The notes under the pieces are model-generated. The model had not been told where the DNA came from, made no database searches, and saw only the letters and a list, made by a program, of their open reading frames with translations. Shown piece by piece: positions 15,156 to 26,800 of a stretch of DNA of 64,000 bases. This stretch comes from Flavobacteriales bacterium (lineage in GTDB: Bacteria > Bacteroidota > Bacteroidia > Flavobacteriales_F > PHOS-HE28), in NCBI GenBank assembly GCA_020635695.1, contig JACJZH010000010.1:1-64000 (forward strand). Direction: 5' to 3'. The translations under genes were made by a program, and so were the position numbers. Positions within the stretch are counted from its first letter, which is position 1; every line of letters starts with the position of its first letter.

Positions 15156-17240
15156 ATGAGCCTGACCACCGCCCACTCCCTCTGGCTGGCACCGCTGTGC
15201 CTGCTGCTGGGCGTGGCCTATGCCTGGTGGCTCTACCGGCGCGGTGACGACCGCTTCGCCTGGGGTCCGCGGCTGGCGCTCCTGCTTGGGGTGTTGCGTG
15301 CCCTGGTGGTCTCGGCGCTGGCCTTCTTCCTGCTGGAACCCATGGTGCGCACGATGGTGCGCGAGGTGCGTAGACCGGTGATCGTGATCGCCCACGATGG
15401 GTCCCGCTCATTGACCCTGGCTGGCGACACGGCCGCGCTGAAGAGCACCTACGAGGACGCCCTCGCCGACCTGGCCGACAGGCTGGGTGAGGCCTACACC
15501 GTGCGCACCTTCACCTACGGGGAACGGGTGCGCGAAGGGCTCGACCACTCGCAGGACGATGGGCTGACGGACATCGGAGGCCTGTTCCGCGAAGTGCGTG
15601 ACCGGTTCGGAGGCCCGGACCTCGGCGCGGTGATCATCGATGGCGACGGCATCCAGAACCGCGGCAGGGACCCCGTGGAGGAAGGGCTGGGCCTTGCCGT
15701 TCCCATCTATCCGGTGGCCTTGGGCGATACCACCGTGCGGCCCGACCTGGCCGTGAAAGCGGTGGAACACAACCGCCACACCTACCTGGGCAATGAATTC
15801 CCGCTGTTGGTGAGGTTGAAGGCCGCGCACCTGCAGGGAACGCGTAGCGAGGTGGTGGTGGAACAGGATGGCAAGGTGCTGCAGCGCCGCCCGTTCACCA
15901 TCACGAGCGACCCGTGGTACCAGGAGGTGCCCTTGGTGCTCCAAGCGGACAAGGCCGGCCTGCAACGCTACCGGGTGTCCGTGGCACATATCGATGCGGA
16001 CGCGGCACCGGAGAACGATCGGGAGGACGTGTTCATCGAAGTGCTCGACGACCGGAGGAACGTGCTCGTGGTGGCTGCCGCACCCCACCCGGACGTGGCC
16101 GCCATTCGCCTCGCCCTGTCCAAACTGGAAGGCTACACCACCAGCCTCGCGCTACCGACCGCGTTGCCCGGCGACCTGACCGATGTGGACCTGGTCGTGC
16201 TGCACGGTGCACCGACGGCCACGGTCCCGCTTCGTGCCTTCCTGGACCGCTGCCAACGTGCGGACATGCCGCTGCTGGTGGCCGTCACCTCCACCACCGA
16301 CCTGAACTGGCTGGGCACTTCGGGGTCGGGCGTTTCGGTCACCGGGGTCCGTCCGGGATCCACGGAGGCGTCCGCTTACGTGCAGGAGGACTTCGCCCTG
16401 TTCACCCTGGACAAGGACGAAGCCCGCGCCTTGGCCGACCTGCCCCCCTTGGAGACACCGTTCGGCGAGTTCCTGGCGGACAGGGGTGCGGACGTGCTGT
16501 TGAAGCAGCGCATCGGCATGGTCCGGACGGACCGGCCATTGCTGGCGCTGCGCCGCGACGGTGCGGCCCGCAAGGCCACCATCGTGGGCGAAGGGCTCTG
16601 GCGCTGGCGTTCGGCCGATCGTTGGATGCATGGCAGCACGGACCATTTCGACGGCCTGGTGCACAGCATCGTGCAATTCCTCGCCGTGCATACGGACCGG
16701 AACCGGTTCCGCTTGAAGGCCGACGACCTCTTCTCCGAGGATGAACCGGTGCGGATCGAGGCGGAACTGTACAATGCCAGCTACGAGGCCGTGAACGGAC
16801 CGGAGGCGACCCTGCTGGTGAAGGACGAGCAGGGTGAGGAACTGGCCTATGTGTTCACCCCCTCGGGCAACGGCTATCGACTGGAGGTCCAGGGCCTTGC
16901 GCCAGGCAGGTACACCGGCTCGGCCAGCGTGCAGCTCGGGGAGGAGCGTTTCACGGCACAGGTCACCTTCACCGTGCAGGAACTGCAGCTGGAACAACGG
17001 AACACGGTCGCGGACCACCGGCTCTGGGACGACCTGGCCGTGCGCTCGGGCGGGCGAACGGTGCACCCTGATGGGCTTGCCTCCCTGGACACGCTCCTGG
17101 CCGAGCGTCCGGAGATCGGCGACCGGAGCTATGAGCACGCCACCTTCAGCGACCTGATCGGTCTGCCTTGGATCTTTGCGCTCCTGTTGGCGCTGCTCAC
17201 GTTGGAGTGGGCACTGCGGCGGCGCGCCGGGGGTTATTGA
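15156..17240 (+). CDS. VWA-type (BatA/CoxE-like) membrane protein of unknown function
   Basis: 694 residues. Two membrane helices at the N-terminus (about 8-25 and 40-62) and one near the C-terminus (LIGLPWIFALLLALLTLEWAL) flank a large periplasmic part. After the second helix IVIAHDGSRSLT carries a DxSxS metal-site motif like von Willebrand A domains. Ig-like strands follow, then a glutaminase/GATase-like region (NVLVVAAAPHPDVAAI, VDLVVLHGAPTATV). Similar proteins sit in Bacteroides aerotolerance-type loci, but no other Bat gene is adjacent. Function unknown. The ATG follows a promoter-like box. Confidence 0.75.
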   Translation: MSLTTAHSLWLAPLCLLLGVAYAWWLYRRGDDRFAWGPRLALLLGVLRALVVSALAFFLLEPMVRTMVREVRRPVIVIAHDGSRSLTLAGDTAALKSTYEDALADLADRLGEAYTVRTFTYGERVREGLDHSQDDGLTDIGGLFREVRDRFGGPDLGAVIIDGDGIQNRGRDPVEEGLGLAVPIYPVALGDTTVRPDLAVKAVEHNRHTYLGNEFPLLVRLKAAHLQGTRSEVVVEQDGKVLQRRPFTITSDPWYQEVPLVLQADKAGLQRYRVSVAHIDADAAPENDREDVFIEVLDDRRNVLVVAAAPHPDVAAIRLALSKLEGYTTSLALPTALPGDLTDVDLVVLHGAPTATVPLRAFLDRCQRADMPLLVAVTSTTDLNWLGTSGSGVSVTGVRPGSTEASAYVQEDFALFTLDKDEARALADLPPLETPFGEFLADRGADVLLKQRIGMVRTDRPLLALRRDGAARKATIVGEGLWRWRSADRWMHGSTDHFDGLVHSIVQFLAVHTDRNRFRLKADDLFSEDEPVRIEAELYNASYEAVNGPEATLLVKDEQGEELAYVFTPSGNGYRLEVQGLAPGRYTGSASVQLGEERFTAQVTFTVQELQLEQRNTVADHRLWDDLAVRSGGRTVHPDGLASLDTLLAERPEIGDRSYEHATFSDLIGLPWIFALLLALLTLEWALRRRAGGY

Positions 17241-17247
17241 GCCCGAT

Positions 17248-17255
17248 TACCTTCG
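17248..17255 (+). promoter_or_regulatory. -7 box TACCTTCG, leaderless arrangement
   Basis: Ends 4 nt before the ATG at 17260 and starts 8 nt after the previous stop. Confidence 0.55.
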
Positions 17256-17259
17256 GGGC

Positions 17260-17886
17260 ATGACCTGGTCCGGCGTGTTGCGTACGCTTCGATGGCCCCT
17301 GGCCTTGCTGGCCCTGGTACTGCTGCTCTGGACCGTCCGTGGCACCCTGCTCAGGCAGGCCGGGGACTACCTGGACAACGAGGACCCGCCGTTGCATGGT
17401 GATGCGCTCTACGTGTTGGGAGGGGGCGCCTTGGAGCGGGGCACGCAGGCCGCCCAGGTGATGGCCGAGGGCAGGGCCCCCGAGGCCTGGTTCACGGGAG
17501 AGAACGTCAGCACCATCCTGCTGGCGGAGGGCATCGAGAAACGGGAGTGCGAGCAGAGCAGGGGAGTGGCCGTCGCAGCGGGGCTAGATCCGGCCAAGGC
17601 GCACGTGCTTCCGGTCGGCACCAGCACCATGGAAGAGGCGGTGGCCGTGGTGGACCATGCCGCCCGCTTGGGCCATGACACGATCCTGGTGCTCTCCACC
17701 CATTTCCATCTGAGGCGGGTGGGGCGTGTCTTCCGGCCACTGGCACGCGAGAAGGGGATCACGGTGGTGCTCTGCGCCGCACCCAGCATCCATTTCGAGA
17801 AGGACCGATGGTGGGAGACCGAGGAGGGCATGCTGATGGTGAACAACGAATACGCCAAGCTGCTCTACTATGCCTGGCGGTATTGA
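17260..17886 (+). CDS. SanA/YdcF-like DUF218 membrane protein
   Basis: 208 residues. The ATG at 17260 is chosen because a promoter box ends 4 nt upstream. One N-terminal membrane helix (LALLALVLLLWTV) is followed by the DUF218 fold: ALYVLGGGALERGTQAA, VLPVGTSTMEEAVAV and ILVLSTHFHLRRVGRVF. E. coli relatives SanA and ElyC affect envelope permeability and peptidoglycan or lipid-carrier metabolism; the reaction is not settled. It ends before a hairpin shared with the convergent protease gene. Confidence 0.8.
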   Translation: MTWSGVLRTLRWPLALLALVLLLWTVRGTLLRQAGDYLDNEDPPLHGDALYVLGGGALERGTQAAQVMAEGRAPEAWFTGENVSTILLAEGIEKRECEQSRGVAVAAGLDPAKAHVLPVGTSTMEEAVAVVDHAARLGHDTILVLSTHFHLRRVGRVFRPLAREKGITVVLCAAPSIHFEKDRWWETEEGMLMVNNEYAKLLYYAWRY

Positions 17887-17894
17887 ATGAGAAA

Positions 17895-17919
17895 GGCCCG
17901 TTCCACCGGGGAACGGGCC
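17895..17919. terminator. Hairpin between convergent genes
   Basis: Stem GGCCCGTTCC (17895-17904) with GGAACGGGCC (17910-17919) and a 5-nt loop, flanked by AAA on the left and CCTTCC on the right. It lies between the stops at 17886 and 17948 and is likely to end transcription from both sides. Confidence 0.65.
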
Positions 17920-17947
17920 CTTCCGCAAGGCGTGTGCGGACCTGCGA

Positions 17948-20167
17948 TCAGCGCTGCAGCACGATCCGCCGTACCAGGTGATCCGTTCCGCTGGTCAGGT
18001 CCAGGAGGTAGGTCCCTTCCGCCAATGCGCCCAGGTCCAGGTCCGTGCGCTGCAGGCCTGAAGGCAGCGTCGCGCGGTACACCACCTGGCCGAGCAGGTC
18101 GATCACCTGAAGTTGGCCGGCCTCGTTCAGCATGGCTGGAAGTTGAACGCTGAGCCTGCCGTTGGTCGGGTTCGGGGCGATCACAGCGCCCTCGAGAAGG
18201 CCCTCGCCGATACCGGTGTTCGTCAGGCAGAAGTTGGTGGTGAACTCGTCGGTGAACGTGCCGTTCCCGTTCACGAGTACGACACCGAACGCATCCACCA
18301 CCTGGTAGCTGCCATTGCCGTAGTCGCAGCAGATGCCATCACCGTAGTCGTCATAGATGGTGAAGTCGTAACAGCCATTGGCCAGGCAGAGCGTGGCGGA
18401 GACCACGGTCCCGTCCGCATTGTCCTGGTAAGGCCCTCCGCTGGCCAGCACGGTGCCCTGGTTGTTCGTCACTTCCCAGGTGGTCTCGGTCCCATAGTCG
18501 TCCAGCGTGATGTTCACTTCCACGGTCTGTCCGGGGTTGGCCGAGAAGAAGTCCTGGGTCCGGGTGTCGTTCCCGGGGTTCTGGTCCACTCCGCCGTTCG
18601 GCGCCGAGGTGGAGACGCTGAGCACCTGTGCCCCCGAACCCACGGGAATGGCGGGCAGCGACACCGTGGTGGTGCCACCGCTGGCCAGCGATCCGCTCCA
18701 GTTGGTGGATCCGGGGTTCAGTCCGTTGACGTTCCAGCTGATGGTGACGGAGGTGAGCACCTGGGTGCCGTTGTTCTTGAGCGTCACGGAGGGCTGTATC
18801 ACGGGTTCGTCACACAGCTGGTCGGGTACGTTGTTGATGCTCTGGATGGAGGCATCCAAGGCCACCGGGTTGAAGTTCGGGTCGTACCCGTCCAAGGTGT
18901 TGCCACAGTTCCCCAGGTAGGGCTGGAGCAGGGGGTAGCTCACGTCGAAGCGCCCGTAGTAGTCGTTCACGTTGAAGCTGCAGCTGGCCTGTCCGCCGTA
19001 GAGCTGCCCGACCAGACGCTTGTTCGGGTCCCACAGGCCACTGCCGGAGCTGCCACCTTCAGTGGTGCCATCATCCCAGGCCGTGACGTGCCAGCATTGG
19101 GCGCCGCCGAAGCTGCCCTGCTGCAGGGGATCGTCCTCGAAGCTGATCTTCTTCACATCGCCACTGGGGTGGTGGATGGCCACCGCACTGCTCGGGGTGG
19201 TCCCGCTCTTGTCCCATCCCGTGTAATAGACGCCATATCCTGAAGGCGGCGTGCTGTTCAATTGCAGCAGGGCCACATCACTGCCACCGCTGTTCACCAG
19301 CAACTGGGCACCCGACACCGTTTGTCCGGTGGGACCGTTCGTGGTGGGCGTGCAGTTCGGGCTTTCCCAGTTGAAGCGGAACACCCAGCTGCCGACACCA
19401 CCACCCAGGCAGTGGTTCGCGGTCAGGAAGTACGGGGTGCCATCGTTGCTGCAGTTGTTGATCAGCTGACCGGTGCAGATGCCGTTGCCCTGCACGGTGA
19501 TGATCGCCACCGACCGGATCGGGTCCTCCCAACCGGCGCTCACCGGACACGCCACGTTGTTGTTGCAGGAACCGCTGTCCCCAAGGCCCTTCAGCTGGCC
19601 CAGCACATCGCGGTACCCGTGGGTCACCTGGTTGATGTGGAGATGTCCCTGACCGGCCTTGTCGGCAGGCTCCTGGTACTCGATGGTGATCCGTTCACCG
19701 GCCAGCTGGGTCACCCCGAGTTCGGTGTGTCCGGGATTGCTTTCCGCGGTGAAGCCGCCCAGGACCTCGCCGGCCTCGTTGTACACGAAGACCATGCCAC
19801 CTTCAGGGACCACGTAGAGATCGAACACGAAGTTGATGCTCAGGGCCCCGGGGCATTCCACGGAAAGCCTCCAGAGCCTGTCACCGTTCGGCAGCACATC
19901 CCACGTACCGGCATTGTCGGTGCCCAGATGCACGCTGTGGTTGTATCCAAAACGCCAGGGGCCCTTGATGCCGGTGGCCTCCCGCGCCGCATCCTCGGCG
20001 AGCAGGGTCTCCACGTCCACTTCCGGCATCATGACCGCCGTGGACTTGGGCAGCCCGATCTTGTCGGCCTTGGTGCCGATGGGGGTTCCCCCGAAAGAGA
20101 CCTGTCCCAGCACCGGCAAGGGAAGTCCGGCAAGGAGCAACAGGGAGATCTTCCAAAATGTCTTCAT
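17948..20167 (-). CDS. Secreted trypsin-like serine protease with T9SS type A sorting domain
   Basis: 739 residues from the ATG at 20167 (signal peptide ISLLLLAGLPLPVLGQ). The catalytic domain resembles bacterial lysyl endopeptidases: His in FLTANHCLGG, Asp in SGGSDVALLQL and Ser in EGGSSGSGLWD, with several Cys for disulfides. A fibronectin/CARDB-like domain follows (SVTISWNVNGLNPGSTNWSG), then an all-beta Cys-rich module (CYDFTIYDDYGDGICCDYG). The type A sorting domain ends it (IAPNPTNGRLSVQLP, LAEGTYLLDL). It should act outside the cell on proteins. The P1 preference cannot be fixed from sequence alone. Confidence 0.88.
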   Translation of the reverse strand: MKTFWKISLLLLAGLPLPVLGQVSFGGTPIGTKADKIGLPKSTAVMMPEVDVETLLAEDAAREATGIKGPWRFGYNHSVHLGTDNAGTWDVLPNGDRLWRLSVECPGALSINFVFDLYVVPEGGMVFVYNEAGEVLGGFTAESNPGHTELGVTQLAGERITIEYQEPADKAGQGHLHINQVTHGYRDVLGQLKGLGDSGSCNNNVACPVSAGWEDPIRSVAIITVQGNGICTGQLINNCSNDGTPYFLTANHCLGGGVGSWVFRFNWESPNCTPTTNGPTGQTVSGAQLLVNSGGSDVALLQLNSTPPSGYGVYYTGWDKSGTTPSSAVAIHHPSGDVKKISFEDDPLQQGSFGGAQCWHVTAWDDGTTEGGSSGSGLWDPNKRLVGQLYGGQASCSFNVNDYYGRFDVSYPLLQPYLGNCGNTLDGYDPNFNPVALDASIQSINNVPDQLCDEPVIQPSVTLKNNGTQVLTSVTISWNVNGLNPGSTNWSGSLASGGTTTVSLPAIPVGSGAQVLSVSTSAPNGGVDQNPGNDTRTQDFFSANPGQTVEVNITLDDYGTETTWEVTNNQGTVLASGGPYQDNADGTVVSATLCLANGCYDFTIYDDYGDGICCDYGNGSYQVVDAFGVVLVNGNGTFTDEFTTNFCLTNTGIGEGLLEGAVIAPNPTNGRLSVQLPAMLNEAGQLQVIDLLGQVVYRATLPSGLQRTDLDLGALAEGTYLLDLTSGTDHLVRRIVLQR

Positions 20168-20247
20168 GGTGTAAGGTTCGTTCCGTTCTGATCGATCGCG
20201 ACCCGGGCGTCGGTGAAGGGATGTACCAACAAGCACCGGGCGTAAGG

Positions 20248-20255
20248 CAAAAGTA
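20248..20255 (-). promoter_or_regulatory. -7 box TACTTTTG for the protease gene
   Basis: Minus strand, exact match to TAnnTTTG, 80 nt upstream of the ATG at 20167; implies an untranslated leader of about 75 nt. Confidence 0.55.
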
Positions 20256-20287
20256 ACCGTTGGTCACTCCGGCGCCTGTGTCTCAGG

Positions 20288-22336
<2,049 letters not shown>

Positions 22337-22342
22337 GGCCCG

Positions 22343-22350
22343 CGAAGGTA
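22343..22350 (-). promoter_or_regulatory. -7 box TACCTTCG for uvrB
   Basis: Minus strand; 6 nt before the uvrB ATG. No LexA-like palindrome was seen in the 80-nt gap to the divergent gene. Confidence 0.55.
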
Positions 22351-22394
22351 CGCCCGTGCCGGAGGGGGAACACGGGACCACGCAGGCGTGTTGT

Positions 22395-22402
22395 TACCTT
22401 TC
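22395..22402 (+). promoter_or_regulatory. -7 box TACCTTTC
   Basis: 14 nt before the ATG of the 53-residue membrane protein at 22417. Confidence 0.5.
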
Positions 22403-22416
22403 GGAAGCCCACCACC

Positions 22417-22578
22417 ATGTTCCTCAAGCGCATCCTCTACTACCTCGACCCGCGCACCTTGTTCGGCCGGAGCGAGGCCAACGTGAACCTGCGGTTCATG
22501 CACGGCATCAACCGGATCAGCATCCTGCTGTTCCTGGCCTGCCTGGTGGTGATGCTGGTCCGCGCCCTTTCCCGCTGA
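22417..22578 (+). CDS. Small single-helix membrane protein (DUF6728-like)
   Basis: 53 residues: a basic/aromatic N-terminal half (LYYLDPRTLFGRSEANVNL), then RFMHGINRIS and one membrane helix (ILLFLACLVVMLVRAL). Bacteroidota have a conserved family of this size and layout that I recall as DUF6728; this assignment is from memory of the family shape, not a search. It has its own promoter box and its stop overlaps the next start (TGATG). Function unknown. Confidence 0.6.
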   Translation: MFLKRILYYLDPRTLFGRSEANVNLRFMHGINRISILLFLACLVVMLVRALSR

Positions 22579-22838
22579 TGGCGACCGCGGGTGGTCCCAT
22601 GAACGAGGCCGCCTTCCGGGCCTTGGGCCGGAAGGACCGGGTGCTGGCCGTGAAACGCGACGGGGAGTTCCTGGGCACCCGGGTGTTCGGCGGCTATCAC
22701 GTGCACCTGTACCGCATGCCCGGCTTCTTCGCCGAGGTGTGGATGAGGATCGGGATCGGCACGGTCGATTTCGCCGAGGTGGTCACCGACCAGGACATCC
22801 TGCTGGAGTACGTGCCCGACCTGGACCTGCGACCTTAG
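22578..22838 (+). CDS. Small hypothetical protein, coupled to the upstream membrane protein
   Basis: 86 residues from the ATG overlapping the previous stop; a second possible start is the Met at residue 8 (MNEAAFRALGRKDR). It has no signal peptide. A compact basic then acidic/beta-rich sequence (GGYHVHLYRMPGFFAEVWM, DQDILLEYVPDLDL) suggests a small cytoplasmic domain. Conservation of the reading frame next to the 53-residue gene supports it as real. Its stop TAG shares bases with the stop TAA of the convergent PorP/SprF gene. Confidence 0.6.
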   Translation: MATAGGPMNEAAFRALGRKDRVLAVKRDGEFLGTRVFGGYHVHLYRMPGFFAEVWMRIGIGTVDFAEVVTDQDILLEYVPDLDLRP

Positions 22839-23836
22839 AACTTGGGGCAGGGCACGATCTTGGCCTTGCGGTTCTTGGTCCTCCGCGGCCATTCGTACCG
22901 GACGGAGAGCTCGTGAGCGCCTCCGGAGGAACGCGCAAGCCAGCTCACGGTGATGTCGTAGCTGTAGATGAAGGTCCATTGGCGGTCGGTCTCGAACCCG
23001 GCCATCAGGATCACGGCATCATCGTTGGGATACCCCGGGGCATAGGCCTTGATCCCCGGCAGGCCCCGGTACCACAGTCCGAAGGAGACCTGTTCGAGGT
23101 GCAGGTAACCGCCCACGTCCAACTGGTCCCACTTGCCCTGGGCCTTGTAGTGCGCGGCCAGGGTCAGCTCGGTCCGGCTCCGCCCCACGGAAAGCCCGTC
23201 CAGGGGGATCCGGTGACCCAGGTGCACACTGGTGCGCATGGGCAACCGGGCCTCACCATCGCTTTGCAGGGACTGGTCGGGACGGTTCAGGTGGTTCACG
23301 CTGAACCCGGCCCAGAAGGCTTCCGTGAAGTACAGGCCTCCTGCTGAAACGTCGAAGTAGGAGACCCGTTCGATCAATCCGCTCTCGAGCGACGTGGATG
23401 CATTGTCCCGGATCACCTGATCGGCGAACAGGAAGTTGTCGGGGTCGTAGCTCCGTTGGGTATAGCCCAGGCGCAGGCCACCACGCATGGCGCGCTTGCG
23501 GTCGATCCGAGCTTCGTAGGAATACGCCGCGGAGGCCTGGGTGAAGCTGAGGCCGTTGCTTCCGGCACGGTCATGCATCACCATCACGCCCACGCCACTG
23601 TTCACCTGGGCCGCCCGATGGTCCCAGCCCACGGCGTACGTCTCGAACCCCGGAGGAATACCGGCCCACTGCAGCCGGTAGTTCAATTGCAGCCGATCCT
23701 GGTAGGTGTTCCCGGTCAATGCCGGGTTCAGGTACATCGGTGACGCATAGAACTGGGAAAGCTGCGGATCCTGGGCAACGGCCGGCGTGGACAGCAGGCC
23801 TGCAAGGAGGGCGATCGGTCCGAGGCGGGCTTTCAT
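22835..23836 (-). CDS. PorP/SprF family type IX secretion-associated outer membrane protein
   Basis: 333 residues with a signal peptide (IALLAGLLSTPAVAQ). The family start DPQLSQFYASPMYLNPALTG is present, followed by amphipathic beta strands and a C-terminal strand. PorP/SprF proteins are typically encoded next to large type B cargo and hold that cargo at the outer membrane. Its ATG overlaps the stop of the 1359-residue adhesin gene (ATGA), exactly that arrangement. Confidence 0.92.
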   Translation of the reverse strand: MKARLGPIALLAGLLSTPAVAQDPQLSQFYASPMYLNPALTGNTYQDRLQLNYRLQWAGIPPGFETYAVGWDHRAAQVNSGVGVMVMHDRAGSNGLSFTQASAAYSYEARIDRKRAMRGGLRLGYTQRSYDPDNFLFADQVIRDNASTSLESGLIERVSYFDVSAGGLYFTEAFWAGFSVNHLNRPDQSLQSDGEARLPMRTSVHLGHRIPLDGLSVGRSRTELTLAAHYKAQGKWDQLDVGGYLHLEQVSFGLWYRGLPGIKAYAPGYPNDDAVILMAGFETDRQWTFIYSYDITVSWLARSSGGAHELSVRYEWPRRTKNRKAKIVPCPKF

Positions 23837-26800
23837 CGCAGCAGGGTGATGTCTCCGTTCCGTTCCACTTCACGCCCGTCCACGAAGCGTACCCAGAGCT
23901 GGTACACGTAGGCGTCCTGCGGACTCGGCTGGCCCCGGTAATTGCCGTCCCAGCCCCTGCGCACATCCGTGGATTCGAAGATGAGCTCCCCCCAGCGGTT
24001 GTAGATCCGCATCAGGAACTCGTCGACGTGTTCCACGAAGGGGTAGAATACATCATTGCCGAGGTCGGAAGGGTCGTAGAACCCTCCATTTCCTCCCTCT
24101 CCCGGGGTGAATGCCGTGGGGATCACGATCTCGTAGACCGGGTCGATCTGGATGATGTGGACGATCGAGTCAGCGCACCCGTTCACGTCCGCCACCCACA
24201 GGGAGACCGGATAGCTACCCGGAGCTGAGTACGTGTGCGACGGAGAGCCCTGGGCACTTGTATCTCCATCCCCGAAGGACCAGAGCCACTGCTGGACGGA
24301 ACCGGTGGAGGTATTGGTCAGGTCCACGGTCGGGTCGTCCATGTTCGTTGACCAGGGTGAGGCCGTGAAATCGGCGACAGGACCGGGCAACGCGTTCACC
24401 AGGCCACCGCCTTGAGCGTTCGAGGTGCATCCGGCCGGGGTGGTCACCATCAGAGAGACCTGGTACTGACCGGCAGCATAGGTGTGGGTGGGCTGTTCGG
24501 CGCTGCTGGTGGATCCATCCCCCAGGTCCCAGAGGTAGGTCAACGGCCCGGTGGCCAGACCGCCGGGCATGGTCACCGTCAGCGGAGCACAGCCCTCGGC
24601 GATCAGGGGGGGAAGCGTGACCACCGGAGGTGTTTCCAGCGTGATGGTGATGGACCCGGAAAGCAGTTGTCCACAGGCATCATAAGCTTGAACGGGGACG
24701 GCCTGCGAGTTGGCCACGTTCACGACATGGGGGCCTGCGCCTGTAAGGCCGAGGGACGGCCACGTAAAGGTCAGGGCACCGGGGTACCCTGGAACGGCGG
24801 CAGTGAGCACGGCGCTTCCGCCAGGACATACGGTGGTATCGCTGGAAGGGACCAGCTGATGGTCGTTGAGGTCCAGCACGAACACCGGATAGGTCAGGGT
24901 CGGCCCCGAACAGCCGTTGGCGTCGGTCACCGACACGTTCACCTGCTGGTTCGCGGGGAACGAATAGGAAACGGGGCTGCCCATGCCGATCCCGGCCCAG
25001 TTGACGGTCAAGGGTGCGGTGCCACCGGATGCCGTGGCGGTCATCTGGACCATCGCGTTCACGCACACCGTGTCCGGTACGTTGGCGGACAGGACCAAGG
25101 GCGGTGGTGAGGTCAGTTGGGCGGTGGACTGCGTGGTACACCCGTTGGCGTCGGTGATCACCACATTATAGGTGCCCTGGCCGAGCCCGGTGGCGGTCGG
25201 TGTGCTCTGCCCACCGGCATTGCTGCTCCAGGCGTACGTGTAACCGGGAGTGCCTCCATTCACGGACACGGTCGCGCTGCCATTGGTAAGACCGCTGCAG
25301 GTCGGCTGGGTCACGGTCATGCTCGCGGCCACCAACGGAGGCGGAGCGCTGACCACCGCCGTGAGCGTGGTGTCGCAGCCCAACGCGTCGGTGACCGTCA
25401 CCTGGTAGGTACCAGCCGCAAGGCCGGAGATACCCGGGGTGGTCTGGACGGGACTCGTGCCCCAGGAATAGGAGAGTCCCGGCATGGCCGGCTGGTACAG
25501 CGCGGTCCCGTTGTTCTGTCCGCTGCAGGACGGCGTGGTCACCACGGTGGCGCCCTGGAAACTGTCCGAGAGGAACAGCCTGACGGTGTCCTGGTCCGGT
25601 GGGCAACCGATGTTGCCCGTGGTGGTCAGGACCAGGTCCACCTGGCCGGCCGCGATCTGTGCCGGACCGGGCATGTACGAGACGTTGAGGCCGGAACCGG
25701 TGAACTGACCACCTCCCGACCAGGTGCCTCCCGTGGCGTTCACCACGCTGCCGGTAAGGTTCACCGGCCACGATCCGTTGCAGATGACCTGATCGGCACC
25801 TGCCAAGGCCTCGTTGGGCTGGCTGGCCGACGCGATCGTCACGGAAGCCGAAACCGGAGCGCAGCCGTTGGCATCGGTAACGCTTACCGTATAGGTCCCC
25901 GCACCCACGGAAATGGAGTCGGTGGTGGCCCCATTGCTCCAGGTGTAGGCATAGGGCGCGGTACCTCCCGTCACCTGGACCACGGCACTGCCATTCCCCA
26001 GACCTGCACAGGTCTCGTCGGTCCCGGTCAGGCTGGCCATGCTCAACGAGGCCGGCTGGGCCACGGCCGCGCTCAGCGTGGTGTCGCATCCCAGGCTGTC
26101 GCTCACGGTCAACAGGTAGGTGCCTGCGGACAACCCGGTGGCCACGGGTCCGTTCTGTGGCGGACTGGTGCTCCAGACGTACGTGTTGCCTGGCAGGGCC
26201 GGGGAGAAGGTCAAGCTGCCCGAGGCGGACCCGAAGCACAAGGCGTTCGTGGCCGATACCTGGGCGTTCTGGAAACTGTTGCTGAGCGCGATGTGCACCA
26301 GATCGAACGCGTTCGGGCAGGCATTGCCCGAGGTGGCGGTCAGCATCAGGTCCAGGCCGCCCGCCAGGATCTCGCCCGGAGTGGGCGTGTACGTCGCGTT
26401 CACGCCGTTGCCGGTCAGTGTTCCAGCACCACCAGACCAGCTCGTCGTGGCGGCATTGCTCACGGCCCCGACCAGGGAGATCGGATAGTTCCCCGAACAC
26501 GCCACCACATCGGGACCAGCGTTCGCCGTGGGCGGGGCCGGCGCATTGATGATCGCCGTTCCTGGCGCGGACACGCAGCCATTGGCATCCGTCACGGTCA
26601 CCGTGTAGGTCCCGGCACCGGCGCTCACCACGGGCGTGGTGGCGGCCAGGTTGCTCCAGCTGAACTGGTAGGGCGGCAGTCCGTCGTTCACCGTGACCGC
26701 CGCAGTGCCATCGGAGTTCCCCAGACAGCTGGCATCCGTGGCCTGCACCTGGATGAACACCCCGTCCAGCACCTGCACCGTGTAGGCATAGGTCTGCAAG

